From Malachius bipustulatus (taxonomy: Eukaryota > Arthropoda > Insecta > Coleoptera > Melyridae), in contig OU342638.1 of the NCBI GenBank assembly GCA_910589415.1, forward strand, positions 15,726,014-15,790,013: a DNA stretch of 64,000 nt. The letters are read 5' to 3'. This document shows positions 22,802-33,759 of the stretch, piece after piece. The notes beneath the pieces were generated by a model, which searched no databases, was not told the origin of the DNA, and saw only the letters and a list, made by a program, of their open reading frames with translations. The position numbers were made by a program, and so were the translations under genes. Position 1 is the first letter of the stretch. Every line of letters starts with the position of its first letter.

Positions 22802-23551
22802 TACCGTGTGTCCCCGGATAGGTAAACAACTCTTATAAAAGACAAAAATTTTTTGATTTTAATTTTAATTTTTTGGGATTCAGCCCTGCTTGGCTAAAGA
22901 ATAATTTCTAACAAAATTTTAGTTTTGAAAAATCAAGCATGCCTTGGAAATTTCCAAGAAACCGGTTTTTCTGTCGAGTAAAGTGCCTTTTATGTGGCAA
23001 AAACGACAAAATGTTATTTGAAAAAGTTGTTCAGAATCAACATTTAGGCCTGTATACCAAATTTCAAAATCATAGGCCAACTTTGATCTTTTACATTTAC
23101 TTTTATGTTTATTTCACAAATCAAGGAATTTCATTTGTAACAAAGACTGATATTGACAAATTTCCTATTGCTATGGGTACAATTTGGTTTTTCCATGGCA
23201 GTCATTGTTAGAAAATGAAATTCTTTGATTTGTGAAATAAAACATAAAAATAAATGAAAAAAGTTAAAAGTTGATCTATGATTTTGAAATTTGGTATAGG
23301 GACCTAAATGTTGATTCTGAACAACTTTTTCAAATAAAATTTTGTCGTATTTGCCACATTAAAAGGCACTTTACTCCACAGAAAAAATGTTTTTTTTTAT
23401 TTCCAAGGCATGCTTGATTTTTCAAAACTATAAAATTTTGTTAGAAATTGCTCTTTAGCCAAGCAGAGCTGAACCCCAAAAAATGAAAATTAAAATCAAA
23501 ATTTTTTTGCCTTTTATAAGAGTCGTTTCACCTATCCGGGGACACACGGTA
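22802..23551. mobile_element. TACCGTGTGTCCCCGG foldback MITE
   Basis: About 750 bp. The left end CCGTGTGTCCCCGGATAGGT and right end ACCTATCCGGGGACACACGG are near-perfect inverted repeats flanked by TA, and the arms remain complementary for some 300 bp each (for example GCATGCCTTGGAAAT and GTTCAGAATCAACATTTAGG). It abuts the previous foldback, so one inserted beside the other at adjoining TA sites. A diverged copy lies at 30252-30820. Confidence 0.85.
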
Positions 23552-24142
23552 TAATATTTAATATTTATTTATAATTAATATGCATAGCAGGTAATAAAAA
23601 TATATCGGTACCTACTATACGGTCTTGGCAAAGTATATCTAATTGGCGGTAGGTCGAAAGATGCAAGAAATCGTCAATAGCCCATCGCTTTATCTTATAT
23701 GTACATAAAAATATAGGAACACACATTTTGGTTTTTGGATTATACTTTCTTAAGTATACAAGCAAATATAGGTAGGTAAATGAAAAATATTTTTCATAAA
23801 TTCGTCGGTTATTCGGTATCGTAGTAGTGTGTCGGAAACCAGCCAAAGATTCTGGACTTGAGAATGTTTTACACAAGATACTTTTCAGTTTTCGCTTCTG
23901 GCCCAAAATTATCCCCCATTATCAATAACCGCTACTGCATCCTGCTTAGAATCAGAATCATCTTCAGTTCTCTGATTTTAATAAGATTTTCACCATGTCC
24001 ATTTGTTTCGTCCAGTCCTCCGAAATAAGTTTTTCACAATGATTATATTAATTTTGTCACATGTCAGGTGTACTTACATTATGAAAGCTCTTCAAGACAT
24101 AATAACATTCCTTACTTTATCCTTGGAGGGAATAAGCTGCTA

Positions 24143-25286
24143 TAATTTACGTGCTTGTGTAGTGAAGTTTATAATACCAGTTTGTTTGTTTGTTTGTCAG
24201 TTTGTTGAGGTCTCTGGTGGCAGATTTGACGTCTTTGATATTTCTTCTGGTGTCCCCCAAGGCTCCGTTCTGGGGCCATTGCTTTTCAACATCTTTATAA
24301 ATGATGTGACTGAGATACTTGCTGGTAGATGTCTGCTCTATGCCGATGACCTAAAAATTTACACTGTTATTAAGTCTGCAGATGACACGGAGACGCTTCA
24401 GACATGCCTTGATCGTTTCGCTGAATGGTGTGAGAGGAATCTTCTGTCTCTGAACATTCCCAAATGCTCGGTAATATCGTACTCCCGTAGCAAAAACCCA
24501 GTCTTACATCAGTATAATATATCTGGTGTCGTCCTGAATCGGAGTTATTGTGTTAAGGATCTTGGTGTCTTATTTAACCATAATTTGGCCTTTACAGAAC
24601 ATATCAATATGATTATACCCTTGCCGCTTATAGACTACTCGGATTCATTATTCGAAATTCTAAGCAATTTCTCAATACTGACACAATGTTGTCCCTGTTT
24701 AAAGTATTGATAAGGTCTCGCCTTGAGTATGCCTCTCTGATATGGAGCCCTTCTTATATTTCACACATGGATATTTTGGAAAATGTCCAGAGAAAGTTTC
24801 TCAAATATTTAAGTTTTCGTTCTGACTCGGAGTATCCGCCAAGAGGCTTCCCACAGAATCAGCTCCTGGAGAGATTTGAACTGGACAGCTTACATGATCG
24901 TCGCACAGCTTCCTCCATTGTTTTTTTATACAAGCTTCTGCATAATATTATCGCATGCCCGCAGCTCCTTAGTAGATTGAACTTTGTAGTTCCGAGGATG
25001 GGTGCAAGATTCCCAACAACGTTTTACCTTCCAACGCCTCGTACACGTCTGCTTGAGTCGTCGCCTATTTATAGGATGTGCTCTAATTATTCCTTATATG
25101 AGAGTACTCTGGACTTATTCTTTGCGTCAACTTCGGAAATCAAGTCGTTAGTTGTGAACTTTCAATAATTGTTGTACATAATTATAATTTTAGTGATGTA
25201 ACCATTGTAATGATGTATTTCTCCCACCAATAATTGGCTTTTGGCTGTTGAGTGGATGTAATCTAAATAAATAAATAAATAAATAC
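24143..25286 (+). mobile_element. 5'-truncated jockey-like LINE
   Basis: Coding similarity begins near 24204 inside the reverse transcriptase: SSGVPQGSVLGPLLFN, then LLYADDLKIY with the catalytic ADD, then WCERNLLSLNIPKCSV. A frameshift near 24610 moves the frame to 24686-25168, which covers the downstream domain (RSRLEYASLIWSPS, ENVQRKFLKYLSFR). The 3' end is a run of AAATA/AATAAATA repeats at 25264-25285. A TTTG run at 24178-24197 is close to the 5' boundary. Comparison with 49134-50623 shows uninterrupted sequence at this site, which confirms an insertion. Confidence 0.85.
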
Positions 25287-26006
25287 CCCCATGTCATTTC
25301 GATTGGTTGTATTGGGCAAATCTTGCGGAAACACAAATTTCACAATTTCATAATCAGTGCCTGTTTTATGTAGGCTGCCCAAAGGTGTAATATCAAATTT
25401 GTCCTGTCTAAGATCCAGAAAGTCCAAACTTGAGCAAACATTTAAGTCATTCTGAAGGTGAAATATATTTGGAATGTAAGTATTGAGTACATATGTGTAC
25501 ATATCTGCTAAATTTCTGGTAATGCTGTCTCTTATAGTAGTCAGACCGTGCATTAGCAAGTATTATTAATCATTGAAATGCTTTCTTAATGCGGATTTAT
25601 TCATCTTAAAGATATTATTTTCGTCATTTTGCTCTTTATTTTTATTTTAAATTTAAAATGTCAAAAATTTAATAATTTTATTTGTCAGTTTGAAAAAAAT
25701 TGATCAGAGTAAAAAATCACCTTAGATAGATATCCCCTTCTACTAAAACTTCAATTAGACAACAAGGCTGTTAATCAGCTGAGACACTTTGAGTGATTTG
25801 ACAAATGTCAGTCTTTACTTAACCTTTAATATCTCTCGATCAGCTGATATTGTCGATCGAGATCTAGGGAGTTTTCATTTTTGTAAACCTAAAAACAAAA
25901 GTTCATGACCACCTAGTGCGTTTTTAATATGTGAACGGTGTATATGACGCTATGGTTTTATGGGACAAAAATCGCGATACTAAAATTACTCATGACGTTA
26001 AATCAT

Positions 26007-26386
26007 GGGTTTTTTAGGTTTCACACCCTTTGAACTTTTACCCCAATGGAATTAAATCTCAATATAAAAGTCGCCTAATCTTATCATTTAGAATATTCAC
26101 ATTTGAATGTTGATTTTCTTGGAAATTCAAGTATTTTTTCATGGGATTTTCTTGATTTAAATAAAATTAACTTACATTTCAACATTCCAAATCGCATTTG
26201 GGTATTTAAAATCGCATTTTATAATGTTGTAATGTAAATTAATTTTATTTAAATCAAGAAAATCCCATGAAAAAATAATTGAATTTCCAAGAAAATCAAC
26301 ATTCAAATGTGAATATCTTCTTAAGGATAAGGGTAGGCAGCTTTTATAAAGAATACCTTTTTTTGGGTGTGAAACCTAAAAACCCC
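26007..26386. mobile_element. Palindromic MITE, about 380 bp
   Basis: GGGTTTTTTAGGTTTCACACCC on the left pairs with GGGTGTGAAACCTAAAAACCC on the right. The long inner arms share ATTCACATTTGAATGTTGATTTTC and CATGGGATTTTCTTGATTTAAAT in inverted orientation (26094-26175 against 26238-26316). The short spacer centres near 26200. There is no coding capacity. Confidence 0.75.
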
Positions 26387-26553
26387 ATAAATAATAAATA
26401 AATATTGTATGGCTGTGGTAAAGCCCAAGTGCCAGAAGTTTTTAGATAGCCCAAGGGCCTCTGACGTAACTTAACGACTGCTGTGAAGCAGCCGGGACCC
26501 CCTTTTTAACGTACCTCACGATCGGTCACGGAACTTTTTTTTACCACTATATT

Positions 26554-26617
26554 TGGTCACCCATCCAAGTACTGACCAAACAAAGCCATGCTGCACTTTA
26601 GAGATCGTTTGACCGAA
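26554..26617 (-). pseudogene. 5S rRNA-like fragment
   Basis: GGTCACCCATCCAAGTACTGACC followed by GCTGCACTTTAGAGATCG and GACCGAAACTC resembles the minus-strand sequence of eukaryotic 5S rRNA, the region containing the internal promoter. The remaining half of 5S is not recognisable. It is either a 5S pseudogene or part of a 5S-derived short repeat. Confidence 0.45.
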
Positions 26618-26986
26618 ACTCTAACAGTTTGGCTATTGTGACCGATTAATTAAACCCCATAATCTACGCCAATTAATTAACGCCATTAGTAATTTTAGTA
26701 TTGCACTTTTTGTCCCATAAAAACATAACGGCATAATTCGCTTCAGCGGTTTAGCTTTTTTGATATCTCCTAGCGGGCAAACCAAGCAGCTTTGGTCTGA
26801 GATAAGTTAAGTTAAATCGACTTAGTTTCACTGGAGGAACATTTGGTAGTGTCATTTCAGGGGGACACCTTGTAAACACGTAAAAATAATCGTATTTTTT
26901 CTATAAAATATTGCTCTAAAACGCTTCACTTTTGAGATGCAGGGTGTTAAACTTTTGTTAAAAAATCGTGTTTACTTTCGTAATTT

Positions 26987-27108
26987 TTAATTCCTCGATC
27001 AGCAGATATTGTCAATAAATGAAGGTCTAGGGAGTTTGCATTTTTGTAAACACACAAACAAAACTTCATGGTCTAATACTGCGTAAATAATAATATGTGA
27101 ACCGTGTA
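26987..27108 (+). mobile_element. Right-end fragment of a TACACCGTTCAC element
   Basis: TCGATCAGCAGATATTGTCAAT, CTAGGGAGTTTGCATTTTTGTAAAC and the end ATATGTGAACCGTGTATA match the right ends of the copies at 25840-25944 and 49134-49240. Confidence 0.7.
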
Positions 27109-27153
27109 TATATTTTAATATTAGGTACATGATATGAAATTTACCACCCTGTA

Positions 27154-28006
27154 TACAGGGTAAGTCATTGATATGGGAAAGCTCGATTGCACCTACACCA
27201 TTAAAGATATCGAAATGAACCAAAAAGTGCTGTAAATGGGAGGGTAAAGTGCAGTTTGTAAAATTATTTTCAGATACACAGGATGGCCCAATATCGCTGT
27301 ACGCCATACAACTTTGTAATTTTAAATAGGACACCCTCTATATTATTACATCTTCAGATTATTTGAGAAAAGTCAAAAAGAATGGTTTGTAAAGTTGAAG
27401 TTTGTAATGAGCGATTTATGAGTTATAAACAAATGAAAATCGCGATTTTCCGTTTTCAAAGCAGCTTATGTTGAAAACGGCTCGAGATATGGAAAAACGG
27501 CTTACATGTCCCTATCTTAACTTTTCAAGCGGTATCCTATTGGATGGATGAAATTTTTATACAGAGTGGTAAAAAATTTGATTATTTTCATCACCCGGTG
27601 TAAAAATTTCAGCTACATGATAGGATACCAAATTAAAAATTAAGATAGGGACATGTAAACCGTTTTTCCATATCTCGAGCCGTTTTCAATATAAGCTGCT
27701 TTGAAAATGAAAAATCGCGATTTTCATTTGTTTATAACTCATAAATCGCTCATTACAAACTTCAACTTTACAAACCATTCTTTTTAACTTTTCTCAAACA
27801 ATATGAAAATGTAATAATATAGAGGGTGTCCTATTTAAAATAACAAAGTTGTATGGCGTACAGCGATATTGGGCCATCCTGTGTATCTGAAAATAATTTT
27901 ACAAACTGCACTTTACCCTCCCATTTACAGCACTTTTTGGTTCATTTCGATATCTTTAATGGTATAGGTGTAATCGAGCTTTCCCATATCAATGACTTAC
28001 CCTGTA
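27154..28006. mobile_element. TACAGGGTAAGTC foldback, about 850 bp
   Basis: Ends CAGGGTAAGTCATTGATATGGG and its complement ending at 28006, flanked by TA. The arms stay complementary almost to the centre (near 27585), so the sequence could form one long hairpin. Apparent reading frames at 26999-27334 (-) and 27853-28044 (+) are the same arm sequence read from each side and are not genes. The inner arms are related to 7060-7590 and 56120-56250 (shared GGGACATGTAAGCCGTTTT-like block). Confidence 0.85.
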
Positions 28007-28137
28007 TAATAAAATCTTTTAAGCGAAACGTCATTTTGAGCTGAAATTTATTTTTTAAACTTATTTTTGATGAGAGGGAGAGGACTAGCCCTTGAAATTT
28101 GGCCCTATATCACTTAAGCACCCTGTATGTGTATAAG

Positions 28138-28277
28138 TACAGGGACATAGGATATTTCGTATAAGAACCGACACAGCAGAGCAAAGGCGTGTGGCGGGGA
28201 ATCCAAAATATGGTTGAATCACCATACCTATGGGCTCCCCTACTCTATGCCGGTTCTTATCCGAAACACCCTCTACA
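28138..28277. mobile_element. Small TIR element
   Basis: TACAGGGACATAGGATATTT...TAAGAACCG at the left pairs with CGGTTCTTATCCGAAACACC at the right. About 140 bp, with no coding content. Confidence 0.55.
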
Positions 28278-28294
28278 TACTTTGCTGTTTAATA

Positions 28295-28823
28295 TACAGG
28301 GTGTTAAGAAAATGACGGATAAACTCTTCAGTACATTGTAGGGAACACTCAGTAGAGTACGGGAAAAATAATTTTAAAAAATCTGGTCTTCAATTTAGTG
28401 AGATAAAAAATGCCAAAGTTAACATTTTACTATCTTTGTTTTTCAGTATTTGCGAAAAATAAATGATTTTACAGATATAAAAAGGGTACTTTAATCGTTA
28501 TCAATTAAAAAAATTGCTTAAGATGTATTATTACTGGCTTGGAAAATTTAATAAGATTTTTTTTTCTTTTCTAAGATGCTGAAAAAAAAGCATTTGGCAA
28601 CAACGGTTTTGATACCTTGACTACCTACATTGTTAGAAATTAGACGAAATTACCAAATACCAACTGTTATCGTGTTAAACGTTGCCAAATTTATTGTTCA
28701 ATATTTTGCTTATATCTTTTAAAATGTAGCTCTGGATTTTTTAAAATTATTTTTCCCGTACTTTACTGAGTGTCCTCTACAATGTACTGAAGAGTTTATC
28801 CGTCATTTTCTTAACACCCTGTA
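28295..28823. mobile_element. TACAGGGTGTTAAGAAAATG foldback MITE
   Basis: Inverted ends CAGGGTGTTAAGAAAATGAC and GTCATTTTCTTAACACCCTG with TA on both sides. The arms continue for about 90 bp (CGGATAAACTCTTCAGTACATTG and the GTACGGGAAAAATAATTTTAAAA block). It ends 27 nt before the possible acceptor of the ORF that follows. Confidence 0.85.
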
Positions 28824-28864
28824 TTTGCAACAATTTGACTTTATTTCTAGCATGTTCATCATCA

Positions 28865-29248
28865 ATGGAAGCTCCGCTATTGAATCTAAACCCAGACCAT
28901 TCCAGCTCCAACATTTTTCTTGGCTTAGAGTGGCCTACAAATGTGCAATCATTTTCGTCAAACATAGCCTCAGTTACTTTAGAAAATCCAGACTGCATAA
29001 ACGACGCTTCTGACCGAATCAGCGATACCATTCTTATTGCCGATCGCATCACGAATTCCCTGCAATCGAATCTAATCGACGATGAGATGTTGTTGAATGA
29101 CGATATCAACGAGAGAATAAGTGAGAGTTTAACAATGGTGCAGTCACATAGCGATATCTCAATCGATCCTGATTTGTTAATGTTGAAACCTGCAAGGAAT
29201 AGTCATAATAATAGTGAGAGTTCATATCTTGATAATATTGAAAATTGA
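28865..29248 (+). CDS. Hypothetical acidic protein or last exon, 127 aa
   Basis: The frame from ATG 28865 to the TGA at 29246-29248 is rich in Ser, Asn and Asp (for example LIDDEMLLNDDINERISESL). It stays open upstream to about 28835, and a pyrimidine-rich TTTATTTCTAG ends at 28850, so this could be the final exon of a spliced gene rather than a free-standing ORF. No domain or ortholog was recognised. The next downstream AATAAA of note is at 31651. The opposite strand also has a long frame (28777-29109), but its composition looks less protein-like. Low certainty. Confidence 0.35.
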   Translation: MEAPLLNLNPDHSSSNIFLGLEWPTNVQSFSSNIASVTLENPDCINDASDRISDTILIADRITNSLQSNLIDDEMLLNDDINERISESLTMVQSHSDISIDPDLLMLKPARNSHNNSESSYLDNIEN

Positions 29249-30250
29249 TTCAGTTATTTTGAGTCAATAATAATTATTGTTATAAATTTATCGTTGATTA
29301 TGTTGTAAACATTAACTTTACGCACTTTCACTCTGTATAATTATACAGGGTAGGGAATCATTGCTGTGTGTTTGGACACACTAGCACTAGAGTGTTCACG
29401 TCGGTCTGTGCATAATAAAAAACAAAGAAATTGAAGAGAGTTTTTTAACATTTTTAACACCCTCTAAACATTTTTATACAAGTAAGCACTAAAATGTTTT
29501 GCCACAAGTATCCTGTGTTCAAATATGATGGCCTATAGTAGGTATAACATTTTTTTCATAACCTTCCTTCAATCCGAGTGAGCCCTGTATTTTCAGTAAG
29601 TTATTATTAGCATTACAACTCATAATAAAACTGTGTTCAAAAATATTTGGAATCACATACAATTTAAGCTATGTGCAGAGACTGACACGAATAAGGTGCT
29701 CCACCCTGTATAAATAAAAATGACTATAAATGCAGTAAATTTTGTTGACATTATTTAAAGTAAATTATCGTTTTATGAAACTGTAGCTTTTGATGATTTA
29801 TCCATTTGTAAGTTCTATGCGGTTATTATTACTTCAATGGAGCCAGTGGTGTAAAGATGGTGAATGTTCCTTTAGTTATCCAATTTTTTAAAAAAAAGGT
29901 CCTTAAAATATTAACAATAATTTCATTCAAGCTTTAATTTCGATGTTCAGGAAACATATATGTCTTGAGGGAGAGGAGGTCTGCAAATTTTAAGAGAACG
30001 GGGGCCTTACTCACTCTATTAATGGATAGATTTTATACAGGATGGAAGAAATTAACATTATTATACGTGGGAAATTATTTCAAGACTTATTGTATAAAAG
30101 AAGACTCCTTAAATCTGAATTATCATTAGAATAATTTCTGGAACTCCCATAGTGCATATTATACAAAAATTTTCCAATTTTTCACTCAGTGTGATTGGAT
30201 TTACAATTCTTTTAGTAGAGTACAGATAGAGAGTATACCATTGAAGCCTG
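29249..30250. other. Gene-free DNA with isolated TACAGGGT-type ends
   Basis: TACAGGGTAGGG at 29344 and CACCCTGTA at 29702, and TACAGGATGG at 30045, look like element termini, but matching arms could not be traced. Nothing else is recognised. Confidence 0.4.
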
Positions 30251-30251
30251 G

Positions 30252-30820
30252 AATATGCAGACTGACCTAGGATAGGTGAAATATGACTCTTATAAAAGAT
30301 AAAATATTCTCGATCGACTAATTTCTAACATACCTAATTCTAGTTTTGAAAAATCAAGTATGCTTTGGACATTTTTTTCTGTGGAGTAAAGCGCCTTTTA
30401 TGAAGCAAATACAATGAAACGTTATTCACAATCAAAATTTAGGCCTCTATACCAAATTGTCAAGATCAAAAAAGTCTTGGATTTGTGACATTAACATTTA
30501 AGAAATTAAAAATAATATTTGGGCAATGGTTTGGAAATTGGGTACAGAGGCCTAGATGCTAGATGTTGATTCTAAACAACTTTTTTAATTTTAAATAATT
30601 TTTTGTCGTATTTACTATACATAAAAGGCACTTTACTGCACATAAAGTTTTTTTTTATTTATTTATGAGGCATACTTGATTTTTCAAAACTAAAATTAGG
30701 TGCCTATATTAGAAATTAATCTTCAACCAAGGAGGGCTGAATCCCAAAAAAAAAAAAATAAGATCGAGAATTTTTATCTTTTATAAACACCTATCCAGGC
30801 CAGGGACACACTGACTGTAC
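30252..30820. mobile_element. Diverged copy of the TACCGTGTGTCC foldback
   Basis: GATAGGTGAAATATGACTCTTATAAAAGA near the left end and CACCTATCCAGGCCAGGGACACAC at the right match 22802-23551, as do internal blocks such as TTTTGAAAAATCAAGTATGC and GGCACTTTACTGCAC. It is clearly older than the other copy. Confidence 0.65.
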
Positions 30821-30824
30821 TTCC

Positions 30825-31548
30825 TACAGAGTCTCCCAAAAATTTGGCAATTTTTTATTTGTCCTAAAAATTGTTCTCTGCCTTCTTCAAAATTTATTTT
30901 CCCCTAATCAGATATACAGAATGATTTTTGTTTACTAAGAAAATAGGATCTTTAGAAATGATTGTGAAAATCAAAAAACTGCTATTTCAACTAAACTTGG
31001 TAGTCTATGACGATTTCAGCTCACCTGATAGTCTCAAAGCTCAAACACAAAATTTTTGAAAAACTTGTTCAAAAAACTAATATTTAATTTTTTTATTTTA
31101 GCAATTGATACCCTAATTAATTATGATGACTGTAAAATAGTGTTTAGAGGATTTGTGTTCAAGTCAAGTAAATTAATTAACAGGGGTGGTTTATTAGAGT
31201 TTTAACAAGCTATATCACAAAACATAACTTTTCTGTTAATGTAGGGAAATTCAAAAAATAATTTAAATATTTCATTGTTCAATACAATAACCACACTTGT
31301 GAGTTGTACCTGAAAAAAATTTTAAATTTAAAAGCAAAATTTTGAAAAAATAAAAAATGTAGCATTCATTTTTTGAAAGTCATAAAATTTTTGTTTTTAA
31401 GCTTTCAGATTAAAAAGTGAGATGAAATTGACATACTGTTAAACAAATGAAATCAAAAATCTTGATTAGTTTAAAAAAATAGCAGTTTTATGATTTTCAC
31501 AATAAATTTTTTTCTCATTATGATGCCAAATTTTAGGCAGACACTGTA
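30825..31548. mobile_element. TACAGAGTCTCCC inverted-repeat element
   Basis: TACAGAGTCTCCCAAAAATTTGG at the left pairs with CCAAATTTTAGGCAGACACTGTA at the right. Inner arms include GAAAATCAAAAAACTGCTATTT (30967) against AAATAGCAGTTTTATGATTTTC (31476). There is no transposase. Confidence 0.7.
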
Positions 31549-31709
31549 TAATATTATGTAGTTGCAAAAGTTATTTGTTATATTAGTTTTAGTACATAGT
31601 GTTTTTATAAATGTTTTCTGTAATCTAATTCTGTAAACTGTTGTGTTTTTTAATAAATTAAATATATGCTACGTTTCATTTAATAATGTTAATTTGACGC
31701 TTTAATTCT

Positions 31710-32003
31710 TCAATATGCTCTCATTGACAATATTAATGGTTCCTCTAGACACGACCAGAAGGAAAAGATCTTCTTATGGGAAGAATTCTTATCAGTCTGG
31801 ATCCCTGAGTCGCAAATAATTGAGACACCGAAAGTGGAGCTTGCAAATTCCACATCAACATGTGCATGCATGAATCTTCCAGCAACAAAGCAGATCTTGA
31901 ATATAGAGGAGTTCTGGTCGATTAGCGCCGGTGAGATATCTTTGATACCTTCAAATAATTTCTCCAGAATGACACTATTAACACGTTGAGCACGGCGAGG
32001 CAT
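31710..32003 (-). CDS. Unrecognised minus-strand ORF entering a piggyBac-type MITE
   Basis: The frame encodes about 97 residues from ATG 32003-32001, with the first eight codons inside the MITE. The part outside the MITE (residues after MPRRAQR) has an ordered, protein-like composition (KLFEGIKDISPALIDQ, FKICFVAGRFMHAHVDVEFA). Before the insertion the frame may have continued upstream through CTTTAATAGTGTC with a possible CCCAG acceptor. It is probably a broken exon or retrocopy; no family was recognised. Confidence 0.3.
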   Translation of the reverse strand: MPRRAQRVNSVILEKLFEGIKDISPALIDQNSSIFKICFVAGRFMHAHVDVEFASSTFGVSIICDSGIQTDKNSSHKKIFSFWSCLEEPLILSMRAY

Positions 32004-32592
32004 CACATTGATGCCTCACTGAATTGTTCATCGGGCCGGCGAGACATCTATGAGTGTCTCACGTGAAAAGGATTTCGGGACGGTGTGGCTCAGTCTGATG
32101 TCTCACTATAAATAATGCTGTATGCATGGAATATGTAGGATAGCCGTCTATAGGAACAGTTTCTGCCAACCCGTCCTTGAATTTTTATTATACTACACGA
32201 TTTACTGATTTTAGAGAACAGCATGGGTGGTCTGTGTGAGATATAAGTGTTATAACGTACAATTTAGTGTTTGCGAGCAAATGTTTGGTAGTTACAGTGC
32301 ATACAAAAAATGATAGCGGAGAATTCCCGGAAAAGAACCTCTTGGATTAGCCAATCTATAGCTTATAATGTGGCATCATGTTGATGCCTCGCCGTCTTAG
32401 TGAACAGAATTTTTTGCTAAAGACGGCGAGGCATTAAAAATGTTTTCAAAATTTTTGACAAAAAAATGCTGTTTTCAAACAAAAAGCATACAGTATACTT
32501 CATACAGACTATATATATCTGAAAAAGCCCAAATTGAACCCCCGTCTAGTGGACCTCCATTTTTTCCACTACACCCGTGCTCAACGTGTTAA
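31978..32592. mobile_element. piggyBac-type MITE, TTAA-flanked, with GGCGAGGCATCA motif array
   Basis: TTAA (31978-31981 and 32589-32592) bounds 14-bp perfect inverted repeats CACGTTGAGCACGG and CCGTGCTCAACGTG. TTAA duplication is the hallmark of piggyBac. Inside are repeats of GGCGAGGCATCA / TGATGCCTCGCC (31994, 32012, 32375-32400, 32420) and looser GATGTCTCAC words. 615 bp, no transposase. Confidence 0.85.
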
Positions 32593-32689
32593 AGCTGGGC
32601 ACTTGAGATATAAGTAGCGTATAACACATACTTACAGCATAAATAAAGACAGGTATAACACAGAAGTTCTTAAAAAATAACTGATGAGG

Positions 32690-33210
32690 CAATATTGAGA
32701 GTCTATCCCATTTTTAAAAGAAAATGCTCAATAGCTGGAGCGTACTCAAAAAATCCCTCCATCCCTTTGATTTTATGGAGTACACAATGGATTTTTTCAA
32801 TTTTTTTTTTTTTGCAAATTCAAGAACAGGATCACAATGGCCATAATTTAAAATTATTTTGGAATATACAAAGTGAACCATATGAGAGTGGCAATCGATC
32901 AAAGTTATATTCCTATGTAATTGCATTTTTAGATTGTCTGAGAAGAAAAATTAATATTGGTTTTTACAGTTGGTGTTTGAATTGAGAAGTTTGTGAGTTT
33001 TCAGGCCCTGTACTCTCAAACTTCTCAATTTACAAGTGTAGAAACTTTTCTTAAAAAAAAAAACTTTGATATGCCACTCTTATATGGGACCCTCTGTATA
33101 CTCCTAAATAATTTTAAATGATGGCCGTTGTGATCCTGCTTGAATTTGCAAAAAAAAAAAAAATTGAAAAAATTAATTGTTTGGCTCACACAGACATGTA
33201 TACAGGGTGA
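32690..33210. mobile_element. Foldback related to the 7060-7800 repeat
   Basis: The left arm 32780-32915 (CAGGATCACAATGGCC, TATGAGAGTGGCA) is the complement of 33048-33190 (TGCCACTCTTATATGGGAC, GGCCGTTGTGATCCTG). The spacer holds GGCCCTGTACTCTCAAAC. The same block occurs at 7620-7760. Confidence 0.7.
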
Positions 33211-33759
33211 TTCACTCAACTTTTTCAACTTATAAAAAAGTATCTATCTATCTTGAGCTTATCGAGATTCATTGAGGTAGTTGAGAAGTTCAACTAGATA
33301 CCATTTCTTTCTCCATTTATTTTAACTCTGTCTCATAACTCGAGAAACAAGTTTTTATTCACACAAAGGATTGAAAGATTTAAAACAACATTTTATAATA
33401 TACATTATCAATAAATAAATAAATAAATATTTCTAAAAACCGAAAATGTAATGATAATAATTGTGAATCCATGATAATCTGCGGTACACGTATATCTAAA
33501 ATAATAATAACATTATTAATAAATTGTGTTTTCCATCAGTATTAATTAATAATATTATATATTATTATTCTTATACATACAAAAAATATACAAGAGGTTT
33601 CGAATAAATAAATATTTACAATTAATACAATTATGTACATCGATGATCTTATCAATACTATCACAATGGCACTCAAGTAATATTTTGTGATATTCTAATT
33701 GAACACTTCCCTGAGTGGAAAAAATTAATTACACTTAATAGCCTAATCTTGACTTTGTA

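Larger units (their letters stand above)
21810..25944 (+). mobile_element. TACACCGTTCAC element, copy A, carrying three nested insertions
   Basis: The ends TACACCGTTCACTTATTA (21812) and GTGAACGGTGTA (to 25942) are flanked by TA. Apart from insertions, it aligns throughout with the reverse complement of 49134-50623, which shows what has been added: foldbacks at 22253-22801 and 22802-23551 and a truncated LINE at about 24143-25286. TA duplication and short ends suggest a Tc1/mariner-like non-autonomous element, but no transposase is preserved in either copy. Confidence 0.8.
25951..26731. mobile_element. Inverted-repeat element carrying a nested hairpin and a 5S-like segment
   Basis: Outer arms of about 45 bp: TATGGGACAAAAATCGCGAT and ACTAAAATTACTCATGACGTTAA at 25957-26001 match the complement of 26676-26725. 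Inside are a second element at 26007-26386 and a 5S rRNA-like stretch at 26554-26617. The left end begins immediately after copy A of the TACACCGTTCAC element. Confidence 0.6.

Noticed and set aside
24003..24200. N-terminal part of the ORF running into the RT at 24204
   Set aside because: This portion belongs to the host TACACCGTTCAC element and to LINE 5' boundary sequence; it starts with TTG and is not part of the LINE protein.
26999..28044. Two similar ORFs on opposite strands (MAYSDIGPSC... and its partner)
   Set aside because: They are the same sequence read from the two arms of the foldback at 27154-28006 and have no protein features.
33412..33440. AATA simple repeats (also near 37040 and 25264)
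   Set aside because: Microsatellite-like, uninformative except where they mark the LINE tail at 25264-25285.
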